Shown here: piece after piece, positions 1 to 12,808 of the stretch
How positions within the stretch are numbered: position 1 is the stretch's first letter
Layout of the letters: every line of letters starts with the position of its first letter
NCBI GenBank assembly: GCA_950295325.1
Contig: OX485809.1
Coordinates: 15,066,001-15,130,000, forward strand
Source: Polytrichum commune
Taxonomy: Eukaryota > Streptophyta > Polytrichopsida > Polytrichales > Polytrichaceae
Direction: 5' to 3'
Length of the DNA stretch: 64,000 nt
Notes under the pieces: model-generated
Told to the model about the DNA's origin: nothing
The model's input: the letters and a program-made list of their open reading frames with translations, nothing else
Database searches by the model: none
Position numbers and translations under genes: made by a program

Positions 1-539
1 CTTATAAAAATATGCCATCTCTCGCATTAAATCATTATTCTATCCTTTACCAATTCCCTCATTTTTTTGGGTAATGGCTTGTGATTTGAGAGCTGGAGAT
101 AACCCCAAGGTGTGCATTCTCACTACCCACGCAATGAAACTATCACTGCCTCCACCTCTTCGTGATCTTACCCATTGAACGAGAACATCAAATGTATGAG
201 GATTCATGGCATTACAATTAATGTCAACTACTTGTGGATTATACCACACCCGAAACCAATCCATGAGATGATCTGTAGTGGATGAAGTCATTAGTTTGTT
301 CATGAACTATGAAGTCATCAAACCTCTCCCGAGGTATGACTACATAGTTCATAGTGTTGTAATAATTGTACCGAAGATAACTTGTTGAATCCACTGAATG
401 CCCTCAAATGGGAATGGGCCTTTCGGTGGTTATAGAATCTATTCTTGTAAATTCATTATCAAATTTGCATCCACAAGTGTAAAGGCAACCAGATCAAACT
501 AGCAACTATCGAATTATAAGAGAAGTTACTACAACCTCT
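1..539. other. intergenic sequence, no gene recognised
   Basis: AT-rich sequence at the window edge. The 87-codon minus-strand frame at 40-303 has no recognisable domain and is within what chance allows; a partial gene running off the left edge cannot be excluded. Confidence 0.4.
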
Positions 540-1560
540 ATTTCGATTTGCTTACCATATAGTACTAGTCCTTTGATTCATATCCTATGAGAAGTAGGCT
601 AATAGAAAAATGTAACCATGTAAGACACATCTACCTTATATGCCATGAAAATTTACATGTTTAAAATGGTTAAGAGAGGTGGCAAATTGGATAGGTAAGG
701 GATGTGGGCCTAAGGTGGACATTTTTATGCAATTAGCCCCACTCATTGTAGGACATTAAAATAGTAAATCCAAGTCGAGGCCATAGCCATTTTATTCTTA
801 AGTTTTGAAGCTCGTAGGAATACCTTATTCACCACCAAGGTAAAGATTCCTTTTATTTTGAAACGATCACATAGGTATGCATAGTATGTTCTTATTATAG
901 CATGTTTGCATGTTATCAATACTGGGCTTTACAATAGGACAATGCCGGGTTTAGCTTGGGAGCTAAACCCACGCTTCAAGCCCAAGTGCTATTATACCAC
1001 TAGCAAGGTCCGGGAAGCTCTCTTGTGTTGAAATAGCTTGGATCTATTGCGGCCCAACTTTCAACTACTCTAGAAAGGAATCAACTATCAATACCTCTCA
1101 ATCTTTGACCAAATACAAATTTAGCTTCAAATATTTCTATGTATAGCCTTGTGTATTGTAAAATATAAATTTGATCACGGGATTCATAATTTATGAAGCT
1201 CATATAAAGTGAACATGTGGAACATATAATGAGACAACTCCCCTCTAAAATAATGTTACTCAATTTAGCACCCCTTTGTGTTTGTGTTTGTGTTTGGTGT
1301 ACAACGTGTGAACATACCCATAGATCCACATACATCCCATATTCCACTCACATATACATGTCTTTTTCATTAAAATGATTGAAGAAGGCATGCATACCTC
1401 GAGGATGGGGGTGGGGGTGCACTAGAGTTTAAGACATGTAGCATGTGGATGTATAAATTAGTATAAATTGTGCCTTTGAAATTGATTTACAAAATATACA
1501 TAGGGCTCGGTATTATTCCTCTTCCACAATGGGTTTACTATGCTATATGGGTCCTTATAC
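540..1560 (-). repeat. dispersed repeat, inverted copy of 25720-26350
   Basis: This stretch matches 25720-26350 in the opposite orientation over several blocks: the flank near 1495-1555 (around a TAAACCCAT/ATGGGTTTA segment), the block near 1370-1425, the block 1040-1350 and the block 545-655. The left copy carries about 380 extra bases (roughly 655-1035) that the right copy lacks, so one copy gained an insertion. The frames 1081-1347 (minus) and 25934-26161 (plus) translate to similar peptides only because the DNA is similar; neither shows a known domain. Identity of the parent element is unknown. Confidence 0.75.
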
Positions 1561-4500
1561 CCACGTTATTTCCACCCCAACTAGAGAAGTAAAGTGGCCC
1601 AAACTAATTTTCCACCATAGTAATAGGACTACTTAGTGTAATTGCACTTGCTACACACTTGAGAGTTGCTTATGTGCACTTTTTGAGGGGTGTGATGCTC
1701 ACGGATGCCAAGACCTCTAATGCAAGGGTGACAAGTGGCAAGCAATTTTTCATTCCATTTGGCTATTGTTCTCGCAAGCTTGGAGCACATGTGTTTTGGG
1801 AGATTTGGCCAATAAGTTAGTTGTGAATGGGCTACGGGGCCGAGCTCGTGGAAGGTGTGGACCCAAGAATGTGCGGAGGCTGAGCCAAGCATTGTGTACG
1901 ACCTAATCTGCACATGCATGTCCGTTAAGTATATACAGTGTTGCTTTAAATTTAGCAACTCTCGAGAGTTGCCATAACATTACGTAGCTTTTTGGTCGGG
2001 TTCCATGAGATCATGCATCACATGAGGATAATCCTTTTTTAAAATCGGGATTTCTTGTATATGGGGAATACTCGGGTTGGGTATTGTGAACTTTTTGACA
2101 ACTAATTATGAATTATTAGAGTTTTTAAATCGTGGCCGCTTTCTTTGGAAAGAGACCATCATGTAGTTGTTTAATAATGTTATGGTATGAAAGCCATCCT
2201 ACTACGAGTAGAAAATATGGCCCCAAACAACATGATGGTTCCAAACAAGTGCTTGGTAAATCTACATTCTCACTCTTGACCCTTATAGACTGGTTGTGAT
2301 CATTATACAAGTTGCTTGGCAACATGTATTCCAATATGTTGTTTATGGTATTTAGTGTCATTGGTCTAATAGTGTCACCTACCTTATTATGAGTTAAGCA
2401 TGTGTGAAGTGTACGCTAATTATTTATGGCATATAATATAGGGGTAGCAAGCCTTGTTCACACGTGGTGTTCAACTTGACAATGGAGTGACCTCCCTGTG
2501 CTCCAATATCAAATTTGTACTAAACTTATGCAAAATTGTGTACGGGTAATGGGAATGGGGTTGGTCTACCTTACATTGGCCATTGTGAAACTGCCCACAA
2601 TAGACCATGTGTGTGTCACAAAGGTCCATACATAACTAAGGTTGAGGCATTTATGACCAATAAAATAAGAGAGTTTGCATATGTTTAGGAGGAGTAATAA
2701 AGGGGAAATATTTTTTTGCAAAGAGAAAAAAACCCTCTAAGGAAAATGCAACAAAGAAAAATAAATAAATAAAATTTCAATGAATATGGTAATTGCTACA
2801 AACTTTGAAGCGGTAAAGTTAGGGTAACACATAGTCCACCTATAGGTTAACCCATAACCGCTCATCTAAACGCTAATGCTTGGCTACGATAGTTGTCAAA
2901 ACTCTTATGAGAGGAATAATTAACAAACTGTCATCACATAGAATAAACCTTACCTTTATTTGCCTAAAAAATATAGACCTCATCCATGTCGGCATTACAC
3001 GACAGTAGTGAGCAGTTAAGTGAACTTGATCAACTATGGATGCCTTGACCTTATTGATTACCACCATAGAGTGATGTTTGGTTCAACATGTAGAGTGCCA
3101 TGAACCAAATTCCCACATAGGTTCCAACATGGCCTTGACCACTGTGAATACAACACGTGGCAAGAGTTCCAAAATAATTAGTGTGTCCAACCAGGGAGAA
3201 CTCTTACGGTAGAGTCCTCCATCGTGTTTCATTTCCTTTTATTTGGACAGCCACATCCGCAGTTGAACACCTATTAGACAGACAAAGGCACACCTGTACG
3301 TGGTATGAGTCCGTGTCTTTCTCTATGTGAAGTATAAATATGCGGTACCTGTGAATTCTAATATTATGCAATATGCCAAAGAGCCGGGCATTCTCATGGA
3401 GCATCTTGGAAAGTTTGAGCGTTGAGACTCGGAAAGGTGGGAATGCAAGAGACAACTAATATTCAAAAAATTGCTGTGTCTTCTAACTCCATTTGAGACT
3501 GTAAATTCAATGAAGAGCAGTTTTCTGTAAACTCTCAGACTTTTTTTTAATATTAATATTTCGGGGGGTTTATTTCCCCCGTAAATCAAACGACTTTATA
3601 GAGTTGATATGAAAAGGTGAAGATTGGAGCTCCATCCTGTGAATCCTGATATAGATGGGAAAGGACAAGATGAGGGTTTAGGCCATCGAAATACAATCAA
3701 GTCTAAGCAATTTAATTCTTATAGATGTGGTCCTTACTAGGAAATCAAAATCCCACACTCAAATTGAATTAGTAGACGGTGAAGACAGCTCCCATTGTGT
3801 TAAGCATATTGACATTCTGGTCCTCACAAGATAATATATTCTCGATATTTGAACTTTGCCTCTCACTGGATACCAATCAAAACCCAATGATTTGTTGGCT
3901 CTGTCTGTAGGACAGAGTCTATGCATCAACTTCTTCGTTTCAAGAGCAAATTTCCTAACCACTTTGCGTTCACACTTGGACGTTACTTGTTCTTGTTATT
4001 TTTGGTCCACCTTATTTAATGTGGACTCTCTCTCTCTCTAATTGCTCCCTAAAATGTATTGAAAGAAATCTAGTTAACTATAGTTATTTCGGCAGTTCTT
4101 GATTATTCATTTTAAAAATTTCAAGTGATAAATGAGTAGCTTCAATCCTTGACCTGCATTTGAGAAGAAGGTGCCCAAAATCCAAGAAAGGTTTGGTATA
4201 GTGAATAACCATGGATTGGCATGAGCAAAGTGGACAACTACAATTATAGTCTTTCATAGTAAAGGACAGAGCCTCACGGTTTTACCGTTTTCTTGTTTAT
4301 TATATTTTCTCAGAGCATGTCATCTAATTTGTAATCTTCAGTAATAGAATACAAAAGGCAGTCCCATGCCAGTCAATGTGTAGATTATGGGTATTAGCAG
4401 AGGATTCTCATGTGTAGTTGTCAGACTATTCATTTAAAAAGTTTTAAATCACATAATGAAGCTCCCCTCTTCGTTGATTATAGTTATGATGTTATTTTGG

Positions 4501-5384
4501 AGTGTGGGGTTGCTCTAAGGTGGACGTGCCTAATTTGGTGCCTCGTCTCCACTGGACACCTATATCTGAGTGATGAATGGTTGGAAGTGGATCTAAGAAC
4601 TAATGTCAAACCACATGCGCTAAGAAAGAGATTGGACTAAATATGTGGTTCAAAATAATTTACCATTCTAAATGCAATAGTCAACATAATTGGCGGGACC
4701 TATATGGCGATACAAGAACTTGGAAAAATGTTCTCTTTGACAATGAATAGTCTTCATGTTTGCCGACGACCGTATTTGTGTAGTTTTGTGATCTAGTGTA
4801 TGTCATATTGGTGGTTGGAATTGTCCAAAATTCATGCATAAATCCTAATGAAGATATTCATATGACCTCTAAAAAATATGATGAAATTGGCTATGGACAT
4901 CATTTGGATTTGCTAGTCGTACTACATTAATTGTGCATTCTATATCCTACAAGAAGTGGGTGCAGGGAGAAAAATGCCCATTTAAGGCCCAAATACCTTA
5001 CATTAGCTCACTTTGCCTTCGAAGCAACTTGTCAGATTCTCAGACACTTGATAATTACTGAAGCGAGGAGATGGAGGGGAATCAGAATAGCAGAGAAGTA
5101 TTCTGATATGAAGCTGTTCGATGAAAGCCGAGAAATATGACACCAAGAGCTGTAAAGAATACTCTGAATGAAGCTATACCTACATATTTATATATGAGTG
5201 CAAATGGAATCAATTGGGAAAAAATTCATTGTTAGCAGTCTGAGACCTTGGTTATAAAGGCACCCAACTAGTTGACTCCTCTTTAATTCACAGGCATTGC
5301 ATTTTGGCCTTTTGTCTCAAAAAAGAAAAGAAAAGATAAAAAAGAGTCGACTTTCTTTCAACCTGAGTTGGGGTCAAGATCCTA
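1561..5384. other. gene-free AT-rich stretch
   Basis: No exon series, conserved domain or RNA gene was recognised. There is a short CT microsatellite at about 4026-4040 and scattered fragments of MITE-like ends, for example a TATTTAGTGTCA segment near 2348. The short open frames here lack any family signature. Confidence 0.5.
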
Positions 5385-5545
5385 GTGATCCTAAATCCAG
5401 CCGGTTACATGTTAACATCTCCCGGTTTTGCTCCATTCATTTGAGGTATATTCCATAGGTTCCTAAAAAATGATCGGCAATTCTCCTGAAGTCTCCAACT
5501 TCAACTGGTTCATCTGTAACTAACCGCCGGTTCTTCCCGGACATA
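5385..5545 (+). repeat. CCGGTT-rich interspersed repeat, copy 1
   Basis: The stretch is clearly related to 39405-39575: the same order of blocks occurs in both (CCGGTTACAT, TTTGAGGTATATTC, TCCTGAAGTC, AACTTCAACTGGTT, TTCATCTGTAACTA, CGGTTCT). A weaker inverted relative is at 55080-55330. It is non-coding and probably a fragment of a non-autonomous transposon. Confidence 0.65.
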
Positions 5546-5762
5546 GCTTGGAACATTTATGCATGTAGATCCCAGGCTCCTCGTGGAAGGTGAGACTCTC
5601 ACAGCTGAAGTACAAGAAGCTAATCCCAGTGTAGGACACTCAAGTCTACTGCATAACCAGAACTTTTGGTGACCCAGACTCCTTAGAAACTGTAGCTGTA
5701 TAAGCAGGACGTAAGTGGCTGCATCTGACATGACACTGTAGAGTTTCCGCCACTTCCAAGTT

Positions 5763-6166
5763 CCCTTCACACTGCGCTTGAGGTACCAACGGAGCATATG
5801 AATGCAAGATGGATGTAAAGTCTACATGGATTCCTACATGGCATCCAAGGGATCATGGTTCATGGTCACTTGGACTATTTTCAAAAACCACCTCTTGGAG
5901 GGATGCCTAACACAAAACCAGGAGACCATGGTACTCCGAACGCTCACAACTGTTGATTTATTCTATTTTATCATGGTTGAAGACCCATATGAATAAAAAA
6001 ACATTGAAATAGTATTTGGTTGAGGGCACCGTCACATATGACTTCACTTGAGGGTCCGTGACCACACTACATGATTTTGGAGGTGTCTTGGACGGCCTTT
6101 GGACACTTTCTTTTGGGCTCTCACAATTTCATGGTCATGGCTCTTGGCTCGTGTGTGAAGTGGCCC
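5763..6166. mobile_element. 5'-truncated MITE of the GGGCCACTTCACAC family
   Basis: The right end carries GTGTGTGAAGTGGCCC followed by TTA, the same terminus as the complete elements at 6745-7267 and 61048-61546. Its interior (about 5780-6000) aligns with 61150-61380. The left terminus is absent, so the copy is truncated. The TTA target and GGGCC terminus fit the Tourist/PIF-Harbinger superfamily. Confidence 0.7.
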
Positions 6167-6744
6167 TTAGCAATCTATTCATAGGTACGTACAAAATCTT
6201 GTGTACATGTATCTATCTATAGCAATCTAACGAGATACGACACCTCTGGTAGTACATAATGATCCGAAGTGGTATATTCCAGAGCAAATGCCATGGAATC
6301 ACATTTATTTGGGTCAAACAGACTGCCAAGTGTGAAACATCAATGAATTCATGCAGGATTTCCAAAAAGTTATCAAAACTTTTGATCACAATCAATCAAC
6401 ACCTGCAGGCGACGTTTGAAGCCTGAGGTGGCAACTCTCACAAAACTGTAGTGGACTTGCTAAAACATTTTTAGGAAGCACTGTTTTGGGGCTGGTTTCA
6501 TGTTGCAAGCAAATTACTTTATAAAATATTCAAAGAAATGATAGTATGATTTTTTATAAGTTTCTCATAATAGTAGCCTAAAGCACAATTTAGTTAAAGA
6601 ATAACCTGATTAAAAGTAAACTTTTCAATTACTCAGACACAATTGGTATTTCGTGGTTCTTGTCTGGCTCTCACTGTCCTCCTATCAAGCATGCAGTTGC
6701 TCCGGCTTGTAAAAGAACAAAGCTTCAATGCGCTAGAAGCATTA

Positions 6745-7267
6745 GGGCCACTTCACACACGAGCCAAGGGCCGTGACCATGTAATGGTGAGGGCCCTTGA
6801 CCTTCCTCCAAACGATGTACCATGGGTGTTGGGATAGTCATTTTGTGTAGTCACAGGTCCTCAAGGATAGTGTGAAGTGAGAATGGACCATGTTGAAAGA
6901 CGCATGCATATTCTATTGGTGGAAAAAGAGGGCCCACCCTATACCACTTGTTATATATCTACATTATTATTTTCTCATTTTTTTTGTAAATTTTACATTG
7001 GTGAGGAAGGAAAGAATAACACGAATGATCATCTTGAGAGAAAAGGGAGGATTCTTATTGCATTAGCTTATATTGGTGTTTTTGAGATATGAATATTGAA
7101 TCTGACATGAGTGAGTAACTAACTACAACATCTTCACTAATGTTGTCATATGTGCATCCATATTCTTCAATAGATTTGTTGTAACCTGAAAAGATGCTGT
7201 CAAACTAGAAGAATTATTGAATACTTGCAATGGTCACGGACCTTCAGTCTTGCGTGTGAAGTGGCCC
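6745..7267. mobile_element. complete MITE, PIF/Harbinger (Tourist) type
   Basis: Terminal inverted repeats start GGGCCACTTCACAC and end GTGTGAAGTGGCCC. A TTA lies immediately outside each end (6742-6744 and 7268-7270), the target duplication expected for PIF/Harbinger elements. About 520 bp long with no coding capacity. Relatives are at 5763-6166 and 61048-61546. Confidence 0.85.
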
Positions 7268-7888
7268 TTAGTAGAAGTGATTTAGAAACCATAAATTGTT
7301 GTTCTAAAGGGGAGAGTGGCCTCCCCTGCTTTAGTTCCAAGCGCACAAGCAGCTCAGTGACGAAGCTCGGATCTGCAAGACCGGCTTGCATAGAATTGAA
7401 CTCCGAAAACTTGAAATACCTTACCAGGATCACCGAGACTCACGAACAGTGCTGCATGCCTCACTTATTTTCCGAATTTGCAGCTCCTCCTTCTACCTCC
7501 TCTGATGAAATTGAGTAAACCAAAATTAGCCCTCAAGTGCATCATCTCTGTCCTGTATGTAGGACTGATGCATACATATGGTACTCCTGATGAGAGTTGT
7601 ACATCTACCAAAATTATAGATATTGGGACAGAAAGTGATGAACCTCAAGCCCCTGCGGTTTTGCCGATGAGCTGCTCCCCGAATGTTCTGAGACAGTGTG
7701 AACGAATTCAGGTTGCAGCATCAGAATCAAAGCCGTTTCTGTGCACTTTATTTGGCAACCATGTTACTCTCACCTGATCAACAAGCTTCCAACCAAAATG
7801 ATTCCCACCAAGACGAGAAAAACAGCTTGAAAACAGGAGCTCGCAACACTTGTCCTCCACATCTGCTGGCAGCAGGGTGGAGCAGCCA

Positions 7889-7898
7889 GTATATATTA
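7889..7898 (+). promoter_or_regulatory. probable TATA box of the secreted proline-rich gene
   Basis: The sequence GTATATATTAAC lies about 190 bp before the ATG at 8086, which leaves a leader of about 160 nt. It is the best TATA match in the region; promoter function is inference. Confidence 0.45.
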
Positions 7899-8085
7899 AC
7901 CTGGCGGGGAGCCATTCCTCACTCATCAGTCGACACTCGAGCCCAGCCATATGATCACTTGCTTTCCCAAGACAACTGATCAGCTGCCCTGCAAGAGTGA
8001 CATCGATCGGTGGCCCTCAACGTCGGCCTGCTAATTGGCTGCCCACATAGTGCAGCTACAACTAGAGAGTTTTGTGTTTGTCAAC

Positions 8086-8526
8086 ATGAAGATGACGCAT
8101 CAGTCAGCCGCTGCCGCCGCAGCATTGTGCGTGGTTGTGCTTGTGTTATGCAGCTCCGGGGCGACTGCGCGGGAGCTTCGCGGAGGGGACATCTTCAAAC
8201 GCATTTTGGGGGGTGTGACCTTGACCCCCAAAATTACTGGGGATCTGCACAACACTCCCGGCGACCTAGCGAAAGGAGCAGGGGCAGCAGCCCTAAACCT
8301 GACCGTGCTTGGGTCACCCGGGCCGTCGACGACCCTTGCTCTGCCCCCCATCAATATTGATATCATCCCTCCCACGTCGGCTGTTACTTTGCCCCCCTGC
8401 GTCGCCGTTCCCCCAGTCGTGGGCGATGCGTTGCCACCCAGCGTGAAGGGTGCCCTATCCCCCGTCCCAGCCTGCATTGGTGTCCCTCCCCTCCCTAATG
8501 TTACCCTTCCCATCTCAATCCCATAA
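8086..8526 (+). CDS. small secreted proline-rich protein, unknown function
   Basis: A 146-residue protein starting MKMTHQSAAAAAALC. I chose the ATG at 8086 because it places a clear signal peptide at the N-terminus: a short basic/polar start, then a hydrophobic run of Ala, Val and Leu, with likely cleavage after an ATA at about residue 27. The open frame extends upstream only through non-ATG codons. The mature part is rich in Pro, Val and Leu with repeated LPP/IPP/VPP triplets, two Cys (in PPCVAV and PACIGV) and two N-glycosylation sequons (NLT, NVT). There is no transmembrane segment after the signal, so it should enter the secretory pathway, perhaps the cell wall. GC content is well above the flanks, which supports real coding. 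I recognise no family. Longer overlapping frames on both strands here are shadows. Confidence 0.7.
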   Translation: MKMTHQSAAAAAALCVVVLVLCSSGATARELRGGDIFKRILGGVTLTPKITGDLHNTPGDLAKGAGAAALNLTVLGSPGPSTTLALPPINIDIIPPTSAVTLPPCVAVPPVVGDALPPSVKGALSPVPACIGVPPLPNVTLPISIP

Positions 8527-10935
8527 GCTTAGCGTTGAGCTACTGCCGGTTGCAGCGGTCGCCGATCACCGGGCTCAACTCTCTCTCAACTGTCGAGCCA
8601 CTGGAGTTAACTGACTGTGCAATCAGCTAGGGTATCGTGGATGGCGCTCCATTTCATGTTCACGTGTGCCGGAATCCAGTTTTAACGAAGGGTTTTGAAA
8701 GTTCTCAAGCGGTGTGGAAACGATACATGGTAGAAGTTGAAGGGGAATAGATAGCCATCTCGGCATGTGGTTTCACTACTGGAAAGTCAGAGGTTTTAAC
8801 GTACATGAGACCTTTTGTAATGTATTTGAATTTCTGGATGAAGTTGTGTATGCATTATTTTCGCACAATTCTACTGGATTCGTAGAGGAAGTCGGTCGGC
8901 GTCAATATATATTGCCTATCCCCCTTCATGGCCCCTATGGTTTAAGGTATATCTCTCGCTGTCATGTCTATTACTGTACTATCACATCTTTCTCAAGCTA
9001 TCAAAATCGTGCCAATCATCTTAATCCACATGATTAAATTATCATGACTGCCTCTACAAGTTCCATATCTGCAGCTTTTAAAGCATATCACAGTATTGCT
9101 GGCCCATCCATTTTTGTCTATGATCAACTGAATGGGCAAGCCTCATGCCAATTACGCAACATCACTTCCACTACCATCTTCCCCTTCGCTTCAGTCCATG
9201 CGCTTATCATCTCATTTCTCCATGTCTGAATTGACATGAATCACCTGGAAAGTAAAACTCTTTAGCAGCGACTCTGATGCCAGAAGCTTAAACTACATGG
9301 ATAGATCACAAAACTAACTTACGACAGCTTGTGCTTACCGAAATGCGCTGCATCTACTGCTCGGACTGAGGGAGGGTCTGCCAGTATGCTACTATGTAGA
9401 TTAGGTCCTATGCTTCACGAGTACATGAGTTCATGTTACATGCTATATGTTACACCAGTTGGCATGTCATGATGCATACATATGTGTCTCCCATCGGCTT
9501 CAAAGACTTCACGATGAAACTGGGCATCCTGGGCCATTAGGGGAACACACCAAAATGCGATCATATCTACAGAATTGGAGGGGCCCTGAACTGCCAACAA
9601 GTCAGACATCTTTTTGCATTATTTTAAATGACGAAGTGAAGAACCGAACTGCATCAAGGGACGACGATGATCATCATGTGGTTGTAAATGTTTGGCCTAT
9701 CTCACTTGGTGGGGATGCATCTTGATCGGAGGATGCTCAGGTACTTGTCGACCGCCTGTCGACCGCTTCTCCAGAAGAATAATAATAATCCAATTTTTTA
9801 TACCCAGGAGAATGCGCATAGTGTCGTGCAATGTGAAATTTTGGACATTGCCCTTGGGCTCCTACCCTCGGGTAGTGCCTTTAAATTCCACTCCGCACTC
9901 CACTCTGGATATTCACCTAGACTTTATGTCTTATGTTGGATAGGTGAGTAGTTTCAGTTGTATTCACTCAACCAGTTTACCAGAAATGTTGATATGTTTG
10001 TCTATAACTTGCCTTTCTATGTGCAACACTCTACTTCCCACCCAAAACTGCCGGTTTTGGCATCAATAGTGGGCATTTGCATATGTGCAGTAGACCAGCC
10101 ATGGTTCATACGTGACTATACGTCACGTGTATTTCTCGAGTACTGAATGCTAAAATACCACATACCACACTCAGTCACACACCTACCTAGAGCCAAAAGT
10201 GGAATATTAATATCATACCAAGACCCTCTGCAAATTCCTTACCTGAACCAATTTCTAGAATCCATTCTGACTGGTATAATATAGGACGATACCAGTCCAA
10301 CACTGGCCGCGACATGGGTCTTTCGATAGTACATTAATCTAAGAATTGTAGTGCTGCTAACAAGAGTTCTTCACCAAATCTTATGGGAGATGTTATGAGT
10401 CTTTAGATTAAGCACATTTTCTGTCGTGATCCAAGCTTGCATTTACAGTAATTACATGTTAACAATACATGTGGCTACTCTCGACTCCCCACTCCTTACA
10501 ATATAGTAGGCAGAAATAGCAAATTGTTTGCCTTTCACGAAGCACCCATTACATGCACTTCGAAACATGAGCGAAGTAAATTCCTGTAATATATACCAGA
10601 TATATGCAGTTCGAAACCTGGGCAAAGTAATTTCATGTAATGTACATTCACGAATTTCAGCATATAGCCAGGCCAAGCCTAATTGAGGACCACTGCAAAG
10701 CAGGATACAGTATGTCAAACTGACTGCCTGCAACCTACACCTACAGTATTATGGTACAAATCATTTCTCTGTGATATAGATACAAGCAACTCATTTGTGC
10801 ACTGCCGTAGCTGAGCACAAGCTTTAAATCTACATATTTAGTGTCAGAAGGCGCAAAGTCAGCTACAAAATTTACAAACTATAACCACCTAAGACAACAA
10901 TGGATCCTACGCCATCATTGCATTTTGAGGTGACT
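8527..10935. other. intergenic, no gene recognised
   Basis: This holds the 3' flank of the secreted protein gene and about 2 kb with no domain-bearing frame. The GATACCAGTCCAACACTGG segment near 10287 recurs near 32058, so at least part is repeat-derived. Confidence 0.45.
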
Positions 10936-12808
10936 TCATTTCTGATGAGGGGCTACCAACAAGCCATGGTCTTGCATCAGTCGTGTTCGAAATAATCCAA
11001 CTGCAGAAAAAAACCATTTCGAATTTTCATCCATTTCCTCGGATTCGGCTACATCTTCCTCATGCGCGGTTTTTCTTTGAGCAGCACTAGTTTCACCTCT
11101 CTCGCATTCTTCAATTTGTGGGACCTCCATGGGTGAAGAGTTTTTGGGTGATTGTGATTCTTTCACAATTGTAGCCTTCAATGTTGAGTTTCTTTGTCCA
11201 ATGGAGGAACTATTAAGACCTGTCGTTTTCCTTTCCATTTTATGCTCAAGTGGTATGGACTCCGCGTCATCTCTGTTGCTTTTCGATACTCTCAAACTGG
11301 CAACAACATTCACTACCTCCTCGTTCCGATGAGCATAAACCACACCTGCAGTTGATTCACTTGAGACCTTTCTTCTCAACAACAACACACAACAAAAAGA
11401 GAGGACTATTGTTGCTTCATCTTCAAGTTGAATCTTGGATGGAAGAACAGTCTGAAAGTTTCTTTAGTTCAGCTTACAACAAACCTTTAAGCTTCAAGTG
11501 AACACGCAAGGTTTTTGCAGTTGAAATTTTGTTCCAACAAAATCAATAACCTGTGTGCAGAACTGCAAACCTTGAGGAGGCATGCAATCAGCATTCAACA
11601 ATCAGAACATACATGTGATGGGCATATTCATACAAATTATTAACTGAATCTTTCAGCAAGTTTTTATATTGCTCTTCAGAATCACTTCGAATTTCGTCAA
11701 AGTCTTCTGCATCACTTTCAGACCGCCACTCCTGTGTTGCAGATGTTTCGCTGTCATTTTTGATACTGTCTGCAGGGGTTGGTACAATCTGACCTCTTGG
11801 ACCATTTTGTTCAACCAAGTCATGGGTATTCCCTCCCCACAGTTCTTCAGGATGTCCAACGGTCTGTTCTTCGAGGATTTTGAGTTTTGAAGTATTGAGA
11901 ATTGTGCCTTTCTGATTTATAATTGCCACTCTTTCATCATAATTTTCAATTATTTCACTTGTAAACACCTTCTCTAGAAGATCCTTAAATAGATTGCTAA
12001 TTCCGAAAAGCTCACCCTTATGGAACTCTGAATCCTGCACAATTTCATCCACACTCCAAATGGTCAAGCTGCAGCATATCAATACACTGAACACTTTAAT
12101 GTGACAGTTCCATATTCTTTTCAAAAATCTACAGTTGGCAAGTAACACAAAAGCTCAACTCAAGAATTCCTCGTACCTGAACACCTTCGAAGTAACGCTT
12201 CTCAAATGTTCCATTTACCCCAACATTGAACAATTGTTGTTTGTAAATTTGCCTAGAATAAACAAGCTCCTCTATGGATCCTGCCGCAAGTAACCGATAT
12301 ACAGTAGCATGACGCCGTTGCCCGAATCGGAACGACCGATCCTGTGCTTGCAAATCCTGGGCAGGATTCCAGTTGGGATCGAATATGACCACTCTATTCG
12401 CACTAGCTAACCAAATTCAGTCCAAGTCCACTCGAACGAAATGATATCAAGAAAACCTGAATCCAAACAACACACTAAAAGTAAGCTTCATTTTATATCA
12501 GCCAATCAATACACTACTCCTCATTCAACAATTCAACAAGACATATAATTGTGAAACCTGCAAAATATGCTGAAACATGTGGACAGTATTTTTGAGATCC
12601 AATTTGCTATGTGCTCCTTTGAAATGAATATAAAATTTTGACAACCAGCCTTCACTAATCTAACCATATAAGAACCTTCACCTGTTTGCTAGGGCTGTTA
12701 TTAAATTCGTCCACAAGTGTCTGTCGTGAACCCATCGGTGTAGATCCATCAAGCCGACAGAAGCTGTAGCCTTTCCGAATCATAAACCTTTCTAATATAT
12801 CCAGCATC
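10936..12808 (-). pseudogene. C-terminal half of an ERCC6L2/SWI2-like SNF2 helicase, probably a pseudogene
   Basis: Four minus-strand exons with GT-AG borders can be read: 12808-12682, 12456-12177, 12034-11613 and 11374-10936, ending at a stop. Exon 1 encodes the start of the SNF2 helicase C-terminal domain (MLDILERFMIRKGYSF, RLDGSTP). Exon 2 has DPNWNPAQDLQAQDRSFRFGQ, containing motif VI, and the ERCC6L2-type IYKQQLFN. Exon 3 has GELFGISNLFKDLLEKVFTS, typical of plant SWI2/ERCC6L2 (a DNA-repair-linked remodeller). Exon 4 has GVVYAHRNEEVVN. Two lesions suggest loss of function. In exon 2 a 4-bp insertion near 12405-12410 shifts the frame between GLGLNLV and SANRVVIFD, and the motif V core STRAGG is SFRSSG. 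Exons for the N-terminal ATP-binding half are not found upstream; a dead transposon lies there instead. The phase-2 junction between exons 3 and 4 fits exactly, so this is a segmental remnant with introns, not a retrocopy. Confidence 0.8.

Noticed and set aside
1081-1347. Similar peptides at 1081-1347 and 25934-26161 as a possible conserved gene
   Set aside because: The surrounding non-coding DNA is equally conserved, so the similarity is explained by a DNA repeat. No domain and no start context supports translation.
8010-8513. Frames of 116 codons (plus) and 137 codons (minus) over the secreted proline-rich gene
   Set aside because: Only the 8086-8526 frame gives a signal peptide and plausible protein; the others are compositional shadows.
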